Below the pieces are notes generated by a model, which ran no database searches, was not told where the DNA came from, and saw nothing but the letters and a program-made list of their open reading frames with translations. DNA of 64,000 bases, taken from the NCBI GenBank assembly GCA_028282465.1, contig JANQHX010000104.1, positions 55,975 through 119,974 of the forward strand, read 5' to 3'. This DNA is from Gynuella sp. (GTDB lineage: Bacteria; Pseudomonadota; Gammaproteobacteria; Pseudomonadales; Natronospirillaceae). Positions 42,961-52,756 of the stretch are shown here, piece by piece (within the stretch, counting starts at the first letter, position 1; each line of letters starts with the position of its first letter). The translations under genes and the position numbers were made by a program.

Positions 42961-44358
42961 ATGCAAACCTGTAGCGAGGTAGCTGGGTTGTTCAATTAAC
43001 TCATTGACTTGTTTCAGCCTTTCTAGCCATTGATCACGACTGATTGGGCCTCCGAAGCACAGGCGCAGTCCATTGGGTGGATTGTTGTTGGTACAAAAAG
43101 CGGCACTCGATACCGCACTGATTCCTTGTTGTCGCAACTGAACCGCCAGCTCAGAAGGGTTCCAATCTGAGCTTTTGGGTATTTTTAACCAAAGATGAAA
43201 CGCGCCTTCAGCACTTAGAATGTTTTTATTGCCCAGTTGTTCTTCGGCAGTGTGCAGGCGTGCAATGGCCTCTTGACGGGTTGCCTTAAGCATGGCGTCA
43301 GCTGTTCCATCCGTTATCCACTGGCTAACCAACGCATCGGTCATGGGGCTGGACATAACATGCAGGGATCTCATGGCTGCAGACAACCGTTGGCTGTGAC
43401 GTTTACCTGGGGTATATAAAAAAGCGGAACGTACACCGGGGCCAAAGCATTTGGAAGTTCCGGTAATGTACCAGGTTAAGTCTGGTGCTAATTCGCTGAA
43501 GCTCGGCGGTGGAGCATCGGTCAGCATGGTATAAGCGTCGTCTTCAATAATAGGAATACTGTATCTAAGAGCCACATCGGCTAAGGCTTCACGTCGGCCT
43601 TTGCTCATGATGCTGGTGGTGGGGTTGTGAATGGTAGGGTTTAGGTAGACGGCTCCAACATTCCCTTGTTTACAAACCTCTTCGAAGGGCCTGGCTAGAG
43701 GCCCGTCTGCGTCTCGTTCAAGGGAATGTAATTGAATTCCAAGATGGGCAGCAATGGCTTTTATGCCCGGGTATATCAGGCTTTCAACGCACAGAACTTG
43801 ATCCCGACTGATCAGAGTGCTCATTAACCCTACGAGTGCGGAATGAATACCTGGGCAAATCAATAGGTGTTCTATGTCTGGGTTAGGTAGGCGGCGCCCC
43901 AACCATTGCAAAGCGGCTTCTTTGTTGTCGTGAGTACCCCCAAAAGCTTGATACCTAAGCATGCTGTACAGATCATGCTGAGCCAAAACTCGAATGGAGC
44001 TTTCCCTTATTTGCTCTACCAATGCCGGAACAGCTGGCTCAATCATTAGGTTCATGGTCATTTCGTAAGCCCCAGAGCTGGGCCGCAGAGTAGAGGTTCG
44101 GCCTTTCACAAAGGTGCCTGATCCTGGGTGAGAATCAATAAGCCCACGACTTTTCGCTTCGGTATAAGCGCGAGCGGCGGTGGTGTAATTGATGCCTGTG
44201 GCGGTTGCTAAGTCTCGCAGAGTTGGCAAACGGTCTCTTACCTGCAATCGGCCGCTGTCTATATCTTCGGATATAAGATCGGCAATTAGCCGATACGCAG
44301 GTTGTCCTTGGCGGTTTTGTAAGCGTCTGGCCCACCGTCTTAAGTCGTTATATTTCAT
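42958..44358 (-). CDS. MocR-type regulator (GntR helix-turn-helix plus aminotransferase domain)
   Basis: 466 residues. Residues about 20-85 are a GntR winged helix (DRLPTLRDLATATGINYTTAARAYTEA). The rest is a fold-type I aminotransferase-like domain with the pyridoxal-phosphate lysine K303 in TGTSKCFGPG. MocR proteins use PLP as a sensor and activate or repress divergent operons. It is divergent from the Nit1C cluster across 336 bases carrying repeated TGATTGC(A/T) sites, so it very likely controls the cluster. Confidence 0.88.
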   Translation of the reverse strand: MKYNDLRRWARRLQNRQGQPAYRLIADLISEDIDSGRLQVRDRLPTLRDLATATGINYTTAARAYTEAKSRGLIDSHPGSGTFVKGRTSTLRPSSGAYEMTMNLMIEPAVPALVEQIRESSIRVLAQHDLYSMLRYQAFGGTHDNKEAALQWLGRRLPNPDIEHLLICPGIHSALVGLMSTLISRDQVLCVESLIYPGIKAIAAHLGIQLHSLERDADGPLARPFEEVCKQGNVGAVYLNPTIHNPTTSIMSKGRREALADVALRYSIPIIEDDAYTMLTDAPPPSFSELAPDLTWYITGTSKCFGPGVRSAFLYTPGKRHSQRLSAAMRSLHVMSSPMTDALVSQWITDGTADAMLKATRQEAIARLHTAEEQLGNKNILSAEGAFHLWLKIPKSSDWNPSELAVQLRQQGISAVSSAAFCTNNNPPNGLRLCFGGPISRDQWLERLKQVNELIEQPSYLATGLH

Positions 44359-44501
44359 GTCCTGAATCCGATCAATTTATGGATCAACCAAGCAAGTTGA
44401 TTGCCATACACAGTCATAGAATTCTGGGGTTAAATTGTGTGCAAGCACTGCACTCTTGTAGGTATCTGGGTGCGAAATGAGTGCAAATTGCCGTTAAAAA
44501 T

Positions 44502-44599
44502 TGATTGCATTTTGATTGCAATTCTTGAGTTTAGAAAAATTTTTTAATATCCGATAAACGCACTTGGTCTTTTTGATTGCTAATTGATTGCAATCAATT
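44502..44599. promoter_or_regulatory. repeated TGATTGC sites, candidate MocR operator
   Basis: TGATTGC(A/T) occurs four times as two tandem pairs with an 11-base period: 44502-44509 and 44513-44520, then 44574-44581 and 44585-44592. The last lies in a perfect 18-bp palindrome AATTGATTGCAATCAATT at 44582-44599. Tandem repeats one turn apart suit a MocR/PdxR-type dimer. All lie upstream of the sigma-54 site. Confidence 0.6.
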
Positions 44600-44609
44600 G
44601 TAACTCGTT

Positions 44610-44625
44610 TGGCCCTTCCATTGCT
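44610..44625 (+). promoter_or_regulatory. sigma-54-type promoter of Nit1C cluster
   Basis: The sequence TGGCCCTTCCATTGCT matches the sigma-54 consensus TGGCAC-N5-TTGC with the invariant GG and GC exactly 10 bases apart. It lies 70 bases before the ATG of the first Nit1C gene. Sigma-54 needs an enhancer-binding protein such as NtrC, which would link the cluster to nitrogen supply. Confidence 0.6.
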
Positions 44626-44694
44626 CTTGTCCCTTTGAACCCGGGTGATCACCAGGAATCGATTGCCCCCGAATGACTCAGAGGAGACAACCCC

Positions 44695-45177
44695 ATGCCA
44701 GAAGTAACCACACCCATGCATAAGACCGGTGATTTCTTTGTAGATTACGAAGAAAAGGTATTCGAAGACGTTAAAGCCAAGGAGGGAGAAAAAGCACTTG
44801 TCACTTTCCACACTGTGGCTTTTGAAGGCTCTATTGGTTTAGTGAATATGCTGCAAGCCACACGTTTATTGCGCAAAGGCTATGAAACTTCCATTTTGCT
44901 GTACGGCCCAGGGGTGACTTTAGGTGTGCAGCGTGGTTTTCCAACCTTGGGTGATGAAGCCTTTCCGGGCCATCAAAACTATGCCAATCAACTGCAAAAA
45001 TTTATGTCGGAAGGCGGCAAGGTTTACTGCTGTCGTTTTGCATTGCAGGCCTTATATGGTGCCGGTGAGCCTAGTCTGATTGAAGGTATTCGCCCTATTA
45101 ATCCTCTGGATGTGATGGATTTGAAACTGCTTCACATACGTGACAATGCAGTGATCGTGGATACCTGGACACTTTAA
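44695..45177 (+). CDS. MSMEG_0572/Sll0783-family nitrogen starvation response protein
   Basis: 160 residues. The sequence, with [42 protein letters not shown] and a C-terminal [10 protein letters not shown], fits the MSMEG_0572/Sll0783 family, always the first gene of Nit1C clusters. The fold resembles small DsrE-like proteins. No reaction is established. The nitrilase starts 14 bases after it. The AGAGGAGA ribosome site is strong. Confidence 0.88.
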   Translation: MPEVTTPMHKTGDFFVDYEEKVFEDVKAKEGEKALVTFHTVAFEGSIGLVNMLQATRLLRKGYETSILLYGPGVTLGVQRGFPTLGDEAFPGHQNYANQLQKFMSEGGKVYCCRFALQALYGAGEPSLIEGIRPINPLDVMDLKLLHIRDNAVIVDTWTL

Positions 45178-45191
45178 GAGGAGCGCGGCCC

Positions 45192-46211
45192 ATGTCGTTG
45201 AACGATGAGCAACAAGTGGTTCGGGCCGCGGCTGTGCAACTGGCTCCGGATCTAGAAAGTGCTCAAGGCACTCTAGTGAAGGTGCTGGATGCCATGGATG
45301 AAGCGGCGAGCCAGGGTGTGCAGTTGATGGTGTTTCCCGAAACCTTTGTGCCCTACTACCCCTATTTTTCCTTTGTGCTGCCAGCGGTTGCCTGTGGTGC
45401 AGAGCATTTACGGCTTTATCAAGAAGCGGTTGTAGTGCCAGGCCCAATTACTGACGCTGTTGCCGAGCGCGCCAAGGCGTTGGGGCTAGTGGTGGTGTTG
45501 GGGGTGAATGAGCGTGATCATGGAAGCCTGTTTAACACTCAACTTATTTTCGATGCTGATGGACGCATTGCCTTAAAGCGCCGGAAAATTACTCCCACTT
45601 ACCATGAGCGCATGATTTGGGGCCAAGGAGACGGCTCTGGGTTAAAGGTGGCTGAAACCGCTGTGGGCCGAGTCGGAGCCCTAGCTTGTTGGGAGCATTA
45701 CAACCCATTGGCTCGATACGCTTTGATGACTCAGCATGAACAGATTCATTGCAGTCAGTTTCCTGGTTCTCTGGTGGGGCCCATTTTCGGAGACCAGATC
45801 GAAGTGACTATTCGGCATCATGCATTGGAGTCTGGGTGCTTTGTGGTTAATGCCACTGGGTGGCTCACTGATGCTCAGATTGAATCCATCACACCTGATG
45901 AAAAGCTCCAAAAAGCGCTCAGAGATGGCTGTAACAGCGCCATTATTTCCCCTGAAGGCAAGCATCTCTCTCCAGCGTTAACTCAAGGCGAGGGTTTGGT
46001 TATCGCTGACTTGGACTTCAAGCTCATTACCAAACGGAAGCGGATGATGGATTCTGTGGGCCATTATGCTCGGCCGGAATTACTCAGCCTAGCCATTAAT
46101 GATCAACCCACTAATTATCGCCAAGCCATGGCAACAGGGCCGCTGTACCAATCTACATCCGAGCCCGAAACTGTGACAGGAGGACTTATTGATGAGAGCA
46201 TCAACGGATAG
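45192..46211 (+). CDS. Nit1-type nitrilase
   Basis: 339 residues. The nitrilase triad is complete: E50 in FPETF, K132 in RRKITPT, C166 in [10 protein letters not shown]. The match to Nit6803-like nitrilases is supported by the gene neighbours. It should hydrolyse a nitrile to a carboxylate and ammonia; the natural substrate is not known from sequence, although Nit1C has been linked to use of cyanide as a nitrogen source. The last 20 bases overlap the radical SAM gene. Confidence 0.92.
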   Translation: MSLNDEQQVVRAAAVQLAPDLESAQGTLVKVLDAMDEAASQGVQLMVFPETFVPYYPYFSFVLPAVACGAEHLRLYQEAVVVPGPITDAVAERAKALGLVVVLGVNERDHGSLFNTQLIFDADGRIALKRRKITPTYHERMIWGQGDGSGLKVAETAVGRVGALACWEHYNPLARYALMTQHEQIHCSQFPGSLVGPIFGDQIEVTIRHHALESGCFVVNATGWLTDAQIESITPDEKLQKALRDGCNSAIISPEGKHLSPALTQGEGLVIADLDFKLITKRKRMMDSVGHYARPELLSLAINDQPTNYRQAMATGPLYQSTSEPETVTGGLIDESING

Positions 46212-47334
46212 CCAACGCTTACTAACCGAACTGCAAACCAAAGGTTTGCGGTTGACGTCGCCTGAGCAGAGGCATGTGAGTCGACGAGGGGGTGCTGGGC
46301 CTTCAGATCATCAGGCTGTCACGGTAGATGGCACAACCTTGATGGTACCCATCTATACGGAGTCTGCTTGGCAATCACCGTTTTCTGTGCAAACCCTTAG
46401 TGGGGATGAGGTATTGCAACACCAAGAGTCGTTGGACGGAGACTCTTTGATTCCTCTAAAAAACGTCAGTTTTGCGGATTCTCCGAAATTTTATGATTTA
46501 GAAACGTCAGACGGCGTGCCCTATTCCCACATTGCTACGTTGCACAGCAAAGATGTATTGGCGACAACCATTCTCCAAACATGCGTTCGATATGAAAGTC
46601 GTAAAAAAGCCTGCAAGTTTTGCTCAATAGGCCAGTCCCTGCGAGCGGGTCGAACCATTGCTGAAAAAACACCGGAACAGTTAGCCCAGGTTGCCAAAGC
46701 GGCGGTTGAGCTCGACGGTGTTTCCCAAATGGTAATGACCACTGGCACGCCAGCGACATCTGATCGTGGCGCTAAGGTTTTGGCAGACAGCGCCAAAGCC
46801 ATAAAAGCTGTCGTTGATATTCCCATTCAAGGCCAGTGTGAACCTCCAGCTGATCTGGTGTGGTATCAGCGAATGAAAGAGTCGGGCATTGATAGTTTGG
46901 GCATGCACTTGGAAGTGCTTGGGCAGGAGCTTCGAGAAGAAATATTGCCGGGTAAGTCTGAAGACACGTTAGCTCATTATCTCGAAGCCTTTGAGCATGC
47001 GGTAGCCGTCTTCGGTCGAGGCCAAGTGAGCACTTACATACTCGCAGGCTTAGGTGATTCGGCAGAAACTATTTTGGCGGTTAGCGAACAACTGATCGAA
47101 ATAGGTGTTTATCCCTTCGTAGTGCCTTTTGTGCCAATCAGAGGTACTCCTCTAGAAGACCATACCTCACCTTCCCCCGAATTTATGGAAGGTATTTTAC
47201 GGCCGCTGGGGCGTCAGCTTTATGATGCCGGTATGACGGCCGACACCGCGAAAGCTGGATGCAGTAAGTGCGGTGCTTGCTCAACCCTAGCCAGTTATGA
47301 AGTGCCCGAGGCCAGTTTGGCTGGCGAGATTTAG
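46192..47334 (+). CDS. radical SAM protein, MSMEG_0568 family
   Basis: 380 residues from ATG 46192, with AGGAGG 8 bases upstream; a TTG one codon earlier is less well spaced. The cluster-binding cysteines C131, C141 and C144 have the spacing CX9CX2C, not the usual CX3CX2C. A second set, CxxCxxC, is near the C-terminus (about 362-368), so an additional iron-sulphur cluster is likely. It is a constant member of Nit1C clusters; the reaction is unknown. The 20-base overlap with the nitrilase implies coupling. Confidence 0.88.
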   Translation: MRASTDSQRLLTELQTKGLRLTSPEQRHVSRRGGAGPSDHQAVTVDGTTLMVPIYTESAWQSPFSVQTLSGDEVLQHQESLDGDSLIPLKNVSFADSPKFYDLETSDGVPYSHIATLHSKDVLATTILQTCVRYESRKKACKFCSIGQSLRAGRTIAEKTPEQLAQVAKAAVELDGVSQMVMTTGTPATSDRGAKVLADSAKAIKAVVDIPIQGQCEPPADLVWYQRMKESGIDSLGMHLEVLGQELREEILPGKSEDTLAHYLEAFEHAVAVFGRGQVSTYILAGLGDSAETILAVSEQLIEIGVYPFVVPFVPIRGTPLEDHTSPSPEFMEGILRPLGRQLYDAGMTADTAKAGCSKCGACSTLASYEVPEASLAGEI

Positions 47335-47359
47335 GTTTCACGGATTGAGGAGGTTTTAA

Positions 47360-47938
47360 ATGAAGTACCCAGATTTTTCCGACTACACCATTAAATGGGC
47401 AACCCTACCTTGGGAAATCGAACAAGCTTATGACCTTAGACGGCGAGTGTTTTGTCAGGAGCAGCAGATTTTTGAACAGGATGACCTGGATGATATTGAC
47501 CAACGAGCCCGCATACTCGTGGCGCTGGGTAATAACGGAGGTTGGCATCAGCAGGTGGTGGGCACGGTTCGAATCCATGAGGAAGGGCCAAACCTATGGT
47601 ATGGCTCCCGGTTAGCGGTGGATCCCGAATTTCGCACTCAGGGCCAACTTGGCCCTACGCTTATACGGTTGGCAGTTAGCAGCGCTCATGCTTTGGGGTG
47701 CCAGTGTTTCATGGCGACGGTTCAGCAAAAAAATGAACCCCTGTTTAAACGCATGAAGTGGGAGACCCAAGAATACCAGCAGATATTTGGTCATCCTCAC
47801 GCAGTGATGCAAGCAGACCTTTCGGCCTACCCCCCCTGTCATACACCTAATAGTGGTTTTGTACTTAGGGCTAGGAAACAGCACCAACACAACCAGTTCT
47901 GGGATGGCTGGTTAGCCACCGAAACTGCGGCTGCTTAA
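47360..47938 (+). CDS. GNAT-family acetyltransferase, MSMEG_0567 N-terminal type
   Basis: 192 residues. The GNAT core is present: AYDLRRRVFCQEQQIF, VGTVRIHE and an RLAVDPEFRTQGQLGPTLIRLAV acetyl-CoA loop. It is the usual fourth member of Nit1C clusters; in mycobacteria it is fused to the next protein, here they are separate. It is preceded by GGAGG. The acyl acceptor is unknown. Confidence 0.88.
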   Translation: MKYPDFSDYTIKWATLPWEIEQAYDLRRRVFCQEQQIFEQDDLDDIDQRARILVALGNNGGWHQQVVGTVRIHEEGPNLWYGSRLAVDPEFRTQGQLGPTLIRLAVSSAHALGCQCFMATVQQKNEPLFKRMKWETQEYQQIFGHPHAVMQADLSAYPPCHTPNSGFVLRARKQHQHNQFWDGWLATETAAA

Positions 47939-47958
47939 CCATTGGAGTCAGGTGACCT

Positions 47959-48963
47959 ATGAATATGGCCAGCTCAGTACAGGAGGAATTTGATGTGATT
48001 GATCCACCATTAGATTCGTTATTACGAGAAGTTAAGCGCCGTTCCGGCTTGAATTTGAAGCGTGACATTTCAGCAGTCAGTTCGTGTTTACCGAGTTTGC
48101 CTGAAGGGTGGCATTTCAATGGTGATGATACAGCTGCGATACCCATGGCAGGTAATCAGGGTTATCAATTACTAGCAATAGAAGGCATGCAAACTGAGTT
48201 AGTTAAGCGTGAGCCTTGGTTTGCCGGCTGGTGCGGAGTAATGGTGAATTGCAGTGATATTGCCGCGATGGGTGGCACACCAACATCAGTTGTGAACGCA
48301 CTATGGTCCTCAGAAGACTCCTCGCAACTTGAAGCAGTATTGAAGGGAATGGTTGATGCTTCAGAGCATCTGGGAGTACCCATAGTCGGCGGGCACACTA
48401 ATTTGAAGTCAGATCAGCCCAATTTGGCGGTATCGATACTGGGTTATGCTCGTCATCTATTGAGCAGCTTTGCAGCCAAGCCCCGGCATCAGTTGATTGC
48501 AGCTATTGACCTCAGGGGCGCATTTCAGGGCTCCAGTTTGAATTGGAATGCGGCGACGTCAGCACCCGCTATTCGTATAAGGCAAGACTTAGCATTACTG
48601 CCCCAGATAGCGGAACAACAATTGGCGGTGGCCTGTAAGGACATCAGCCAAGCAGGACTATTAGGCACCACGGTTATGTTGCTTGAGAGTTCCAATTGTG
48701 GCGCTCAGATTGATTTAAATGCCATCCCCAAGCCCGTTGGTGTTGCAATGACTGATTGGCTTTGTGCCTTTCCCAGTTTTGGCTATTTGCTAACCGCCCC
48801 CGCAGGCAAAAGCGAGCAACTGGTTCAGCAGTTTCATCAGCGAGACATACATGCGGCGGTGATCGGAGAGCTTACGGACGATAGACAGTTGCGTGTGTTT
48901 CAAGGAAACCAACAACATCTTTTTTACGATTTAAATCAAGAGCCCCTTACAGGGTTTTCTTGA
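47959..48963 (+). CDS. AIR synthase-related protein, Sll0787 family
   Basis: 334 residues. It resembles the PurM/ThiL/HypE fold: NGDDTAAIP, then GMVDASEHLGVPIVGGHTNLKSDQP and CKDISQAGLLGTTVMLLE. Members of this superfamily bind ATP and phosphorylate or activate a substrate. It is a constant Nit1C member and probably works on the product of the radical SAM or acetyltransferase steps (inference). The start ATG lies 20 bases after the GNAT stop. Confidence 0.86.
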   Translation: MNMASSVQEEFDVIDPPLDSLLREVKRRSGLNLKRDISAVSSCLPSLPEGWHFNGDDTAAIPMAGNQGYQLLAIEGMQTELVKREPWFAGWCGVMVNCSDIAAMGGTPTSVVNALWSSEDSSQLEAVLKGMVDASEHLGVPIVGGHTNLKSDQPNLAVSILGYARHLLSSFAAKPRHQLIAAIDLRGAFQGSSLNWNAATSAPAIRIRQDLALLPQIAEQQLAVACKDISQAGLLGTTVMLLESSNCGAQIDLNAIPKPVGVAMTDWLCAFPSFGYLLTAPAGKSEQLVQQFHQRDIHAAVIGELTDDRQLRVFQGNQQHLFYDLNQEPLTGFS

Positions 48964-49004
48964 TTCACCCATTACTTTGCACAGTGATTAATTATGGAGT
49001 TGCT

Positions 49005-49301
49005 ATGCCTGCGGTTACTTTTAATGTGCGTTGGCCCAACGGCCAAGAAGAGCAGTGTTACTCACCGTCGACGGTCATTTTGGACTATTTCACGGCCGGA
49101 GAGTCTGTTTCGGCGGAAGAGTTTTTAAAACGGTCTGAGGTTGCTCTTACAAAAGCAAGCGAGCGAGTTGCTCAGAAATTTGGTTTTGCGTGCTCTAGTG
49201 CTGCAGACCAACTTCAAGAAATTAGGGATCAAGTGGCGAAAATTGAAGATCCCAAGGCAAAGGTGACCGTGTTGTCGCTCAAGCCTATTGCTCGTAGTTA
49301 A
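49005..49301 (+). CDS. MSMEG_0570-family nitrogen starvation response protein
   Basis: 98 residues from ATG 49005, with TGGAG upstream; a 15-codon extension (48960) lacks the family start MPAVTFNVRWPNG. Small alpha+beta protein with WPNGQEEQCYSPSTVI typical of the MSMEG_0570 family. Function unknown; always in Nit1C clusters. It lies 24 bases before the flavoprotein gene. Confidence 0.85.
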   Translation: MPAVTFNVRWPNGQEEQCYSPSTVILDYFTAGESVSAEEFLKRSEVALTKASERVAQKFGFACSSAADQLQEIRDQVAKIEDPKAKVTVLSLKPIARS

Positions 49302-49325
49302 ATTCATTTTCTTAGAGACTAAATT

Positions 49326-50603
49326 ATGACGAGTTCGATAGAACACTATTCAGTCATCATCGTCGGCGGTGGTCAATCGGGCCTGACGATGAGCTATTTT
49401 TTACAACAGGTCAACCTGAGTCATTTGGTATTGGAAAAGCACAGCATTTTCCATGGGTGGAAGCATGAACGCTGGGATGCATTTACCTTGGTTACCCCTA
49501 ATTGGCAGTGCGACCTTCCTGGGCTGCCTTATGACGGTGATGACCCTAGGGGATTTATGACGGGTAAGCAGACCATTGCTTGGCTAGAGCGCTTTGCCGC
49601 TAAAGTACAGGCCCCAGTGAAAGAAGGCGTTACAGTAAATCTCGTGACTCAGGATGATCAGGGCAAGTATCACATCACAACCACTGATGGCGATTACACC
49701 GCTGATCAAGTGGTGGTGTGTTCTGGTGGTTACCATGTGCCGGTCATTCCTCGAATGGCAGAACGCATTCCTGCTTCGGTGCAACAGCTGCATTCGGCTG
49801 AATACAAGAATGCCAAACAGCTGCCTGACGGTGGAGTGTTAGTTGTTGGCTCTGGCCAGTCTGGGGCTCAGATTGCAGAGGATCTGCATTTGCAAGGCAA
49901 GAAGGTTTTTCTTGCTACTGGCAATGCACCACGAGTGGCTAGGTTTTATCGAGGGAAGGACGTAGTGGAGTGGCTTGATGACATGGGGTATTACAAGATG
50001 TCTGTGAAGGAGCATTCTCTGGGGGAAAACGTCCGCAACAATACGAACCATTATGTAACCGGGAGAGATGGTGGGCGGGATATAGATTTGCGTCAATTTG
50101 CTCTGGAAGGTATGGAGCTTTTCGGCCAAATGACCGATTTTGATGGCCAAAACCTGCTGTTTAAAGCCAACTTAGCGGACAACCTGCAGAAAGCCGATAA
50201 TACTTTTAACAACATTAATTCTCGAATTGATGCCTGGATTGAGTCTCAAGGCATTACCACCGACGAAGGACCATCTCAGTATGAGCCTGTGTGGCAGGTT
50301 CCCCTGGAGCGCACACAGTTGGATCTCGCAGAGTCAGGGATAACCAGCATCGTATGGTGTATTGGGTTTCGCCCAGATTTTGGTTGGCTGGATGCCCCGG
50401 TGTTTAATGGCCAAGGCCACCCCAAGCATGACAGAGGAGTAACCTCTCAACCTGGGCTGTACTTTCTAGGCTTGCCTTGGTTGCATACCTGGGGTTCAGG
50501 GCGTTTTTCAGGTGTTAAACAAGATGCCGAATACTTGTGTGGGATAATTGACCAATACGGTCAGCAGGCTATTGAGAAAGATGAGCTGGCAGCAAGTGCA
50601 TAA
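49326..50603 (+). CDS. flavin-dependent oxidoreductase, MSMEG_0569 family
   Basis: 425 residues. The FAD motif GGGQSG (about 14-19) and a second dinucleotide motif VVGSGQSGAQIAEDL (about 175) show a flavin monooxygenase-like enzyme of the MSMEG_0569 family. It should oxidise a substrate with NAD(P)H and oxygen. It is the last gene of the cluster, and a hairpin follows its stop. Confidence 0.88.
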   Translation: MTSSIEHYSVIIVGGGQSGLTMSYFLQQVNLSHLVLEKHSIFHGWKHERWDAFTLVTPNWQCDLPGLPYDGDDPRGFMTGKQTIAWLERFAAKVQAPVKEGVTVNLVTQDDQGKYHITTTDGDYTADQVVVCSGGYHVPVIPRMAERIPASVQQLHSAEYKNAKQLPDGGVLVVGSGQSGAQIAEDLHLQGKKVFLATGNAPRVARFYRGKDVVEWLDDMGYYKMSVKEHSLGENVRNNTNHYVTGRDGGRDIDLRQFALEGMELFGQMTDFDGQNLLFKANLADNLQKADNTFNNINSRIDAWIESQGITTDEGPSQYEPVWQVPLERTQLDLAESGITSIVWCIGFRPDFGWLDAPVFNGQGHPKHDRGVTSQPGLYFLGLPWLHTWGSGRFSGVKQDAEYLCGIIDQYGQQAIEKDELAASA

Positions 50604-50636
50604 GTAAAGCCGACTTTAAGTCGCCTTCTTAAATCG

Positions 50637-50666
50637 GAAACCCCTGTTTTTTCTAAAGGGGTTTTC
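50637..50666. terminator. hairpin between Nit1C cluster and glyS
   Basis: AAACCCC (50638-50644) and GGGGTTT (50658-50664) form a 7-bp stem with T-rich loop, followed by a T on the plus strand; the convergent glyS stop is at 50672. It probably terminates both transcripts. Confidence 0.6.
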
Positions 50667-50671
50667 CTAGC

Positions 50672-52756
50672 TTAACTTGCTTGTAGCAAAGAAATATCCG
50701 CCACTTCCAAAAACAGATTTCTCAGTTTCTGTACCAGTGCCAGACGATTCACACGAACCTTGCCATCTTCCGCCATCACCATTACTGAGTCGAAGAATGG
50801 ATCTACTTCTTCTTTCAGTTCTGCCAGAACTTCCAGGGCGCCATTGAAGTCTGCTTTTTCAAATAGAGGCTTAACAGCTTCAATTTTAGCGTTTAACGCA
50901 GAAGCTAATGCCTTCTCGGCATCTTCCTGCAGTAGAGATTCGTCCACATCAGATTCGGTCAGCTGATCCGCATTCTTTGCCAGAATATTAGACACACGCT
51001 TGTTCGCTGCGGCCAGAGATTCTGCTGCTTCATGCTGATAGAAACTGTGCACAGCTTTTACTCGACGGTCGAAATCCAGAGCCTGAGTTACTTCTTTCTT
51101 AGCGCGAACGGCATGCACTACCTGAGCGGGAATGCCTTGTTCAGCATACATTGCACCGAAGCGGTCCAGAATGTATTCGAATACTTCCTTGGATGCTTTG
51201 GCCGACTGCTCGGCGCTGAAATTGTGCTGGGTAATGGCAAGCGCGATCAGGTCGTTCAGGTCTAGATCCAGCTCGTGTTCCAGAATAATTCTCAGCACAC
51301 CTAAGGCAGCACGACGCAGTGCGAATGGGTCTTTAGTGCCTGATGGCGGCTGGCCAATGCCAAACAAACCAGTCAGATTGTCCAGACGATCAGCCAGCGC
51401 CAGGGCGATACCGGTTTTGGTTTCTGGCAGGCTGTCGCCTGCGCCCGCTGGCTTGTATTGCTCTTCCATGGCCGCAGCCACTTCAGCATTCTCGCCATCG
51501 TTCTGAGCGTAGTATTTACCTGCGATACCCTGCAGGTCGGTAAATTCAAACACCATGTCGGTCAGGAGGTCAGTCTTGGCTAACACGGCGGCACGTTGGG
51601 CCAGCTCTTTATCACCACCAATTTGCTCGGCAATGCCGACCGCGATGGCTTGCAGACGAGTCGATTTGTCTGCCAGGGTACCCAGTTCTTTTTGGAACAG
51701 GATGGTAGCCAGCTTGCCAGCACGAGACGCCAGAGTGTGTTTCTTATCGGTTTCCCAGAAGAAAGCCGCATCCGCCAGACGAGGGCGGATCACTTTTTCA
51801 TTACCTTCGATCACCTGAATTGGATCTGTAGATTCGAGGTTGGCGATAAATACGAAGGACGGCTGGATTTCACCTTTGTCGTTCACGGTGTGGAAGTACT
51901 TCTGGTGTTCTTCCATGGAGCTCACTAGAGCTTCCGCAGGAACATCCAGAAAACGTTCTTCGAACTGACCTACTAAAGCTACTGGCCATTCGTTCAAAGA
52001 CGCTACTTCTTCCAACAGATCTTCATTGATAACCGTGGTCAGGCCTTTGTCTTCACCGGCCTTCTTAGCGCCTTCAGCGATCTTGTTCATACGCTTGGCG
52101 TAGGCAGGAATCACAAAGCCTTTGCTTTCAAGAATTTCTTCATAAGCAGATGGAGAGGTGATTTCGATTTCACCCTCAGTGTGGAAACGGTGTCCCAGAG
52201 TGGTATTGCCAGATTCAACGCCGTAAATATTGGCGGGAACCACTTTGTCTTCAAACAACAGCACAAGCCACTGCAATGGACGCACGAATTCAGAACGGCT
52301 GGCACCCCAACGCATACGCTTAGGAATTGGCAGGCTATCCAGGGTTTTCTGAACCGCATCGGCGATCAATTCACGAGTAGCGACTCCCTTTTTGATACCT
52401 TTATATACCAGCCAGGTACCTTTTGGCGTTTCCTGCTGTTCCAGGTCATCAACTGTCACTCCACAGCTGCGGGCAAAACCCTGTGCGGCTTTACTTGGAT
52501 TGCCGTCCTTATCGAAGGCTGCCTGAACCGCAGGGCCTTTACGTTCAAAGCTTTCATCCGGCTGAGCGGTTTCCAGATCTTTAATGCTCAAGGCAATACG
52601 ACGAGGGGCAGCAAACAGAGTGGTTTCACCGTGTTTGATCCCAGCGTTGTCGAATTCTGAAACCAATAGATTCTGAAAGGCTTCAGACAGTTTCTTCAGA
52701 GCTTTCGGTGGCAGCTCTTCGGTACCCACCTCAACTAAAAAATCAGACACAGACAT
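50672..52756 (-). CDS. glyS: glycyl-tRNA synthetase beta subunit
   Basis: 694 residues, the usual length. The start [44 protein letters not shown] and GKYYAQNDGE are characteristic of the bacterial alpha2beta2 type GlyS. It charges tRNA-Gly with GlyQ. The ATG overlaps the glyQ stop by one base. It is convergent with the Nit1C cluster. Confidence 0.97.
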   Translation of the reverse strand: MSVSDFLVEVGTEELPPKALKKLSEAFQNLLVSEFDNAGIKHGETTLFAAPRRIALSIKDLETAQPDESFERKGPAVQAAFDKDGNPSKAAQGFARSCGVTVDDLEQQETPKGTWLVYKGIKKGVATRELIADAVQKTLDSLPIPKRMRWGASRSEFVRPLQWLVLLFEDKVVPANIYGVESGNTTLGHRFHTEGEIEITSPSAYEEILESKGFVIPAYAKRMNKIAEGAKKAGEDKGLTTVINEDLLEEVASLNEWPVALVGQFEERFLDVPAEALVSSMEEHQKYFHTVNDKGEIQPSFVFIANLESTDPIQVIEGNEKVIRPRLADAAFFWETDKKHTLASRAGKLATILFQKELGTLADKSTRLQAIAVGIAEQIGGDKELAQRAAVLAKTDLLTDMVFEFTDLQGIAGKYYAQNDGENAEVAAAMEEQYKPAGAGDSLPETKTGIALALADRLDNLTGLFGIGQPPSGTKDPFALRRAALGVLRIILEHELDLDLNDLIALAITQHNFSAEQSAKASKEVFEYILDRFGAMYAEQGIPAQVVHAVRAKKEVTQALDFDRRVKAVHSFYQHEAAESLAAANKRVSNILAKNADQLTESDVDESLLQEDAEKALASALNAKIEAVKPLFEKADFNGALEVLAELKEEVDPFFDSVMVMAEDGKVRVNRLALVQKLRNLFLEVADISLLQAS

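Noticed and set aside
44494..44811. Minus-strand ORF through the Nit1C promoter region.
   Set aside because: It covers the operator repeats, the sigma-54 site and the first Nit1C gene; no ribosome site or family.
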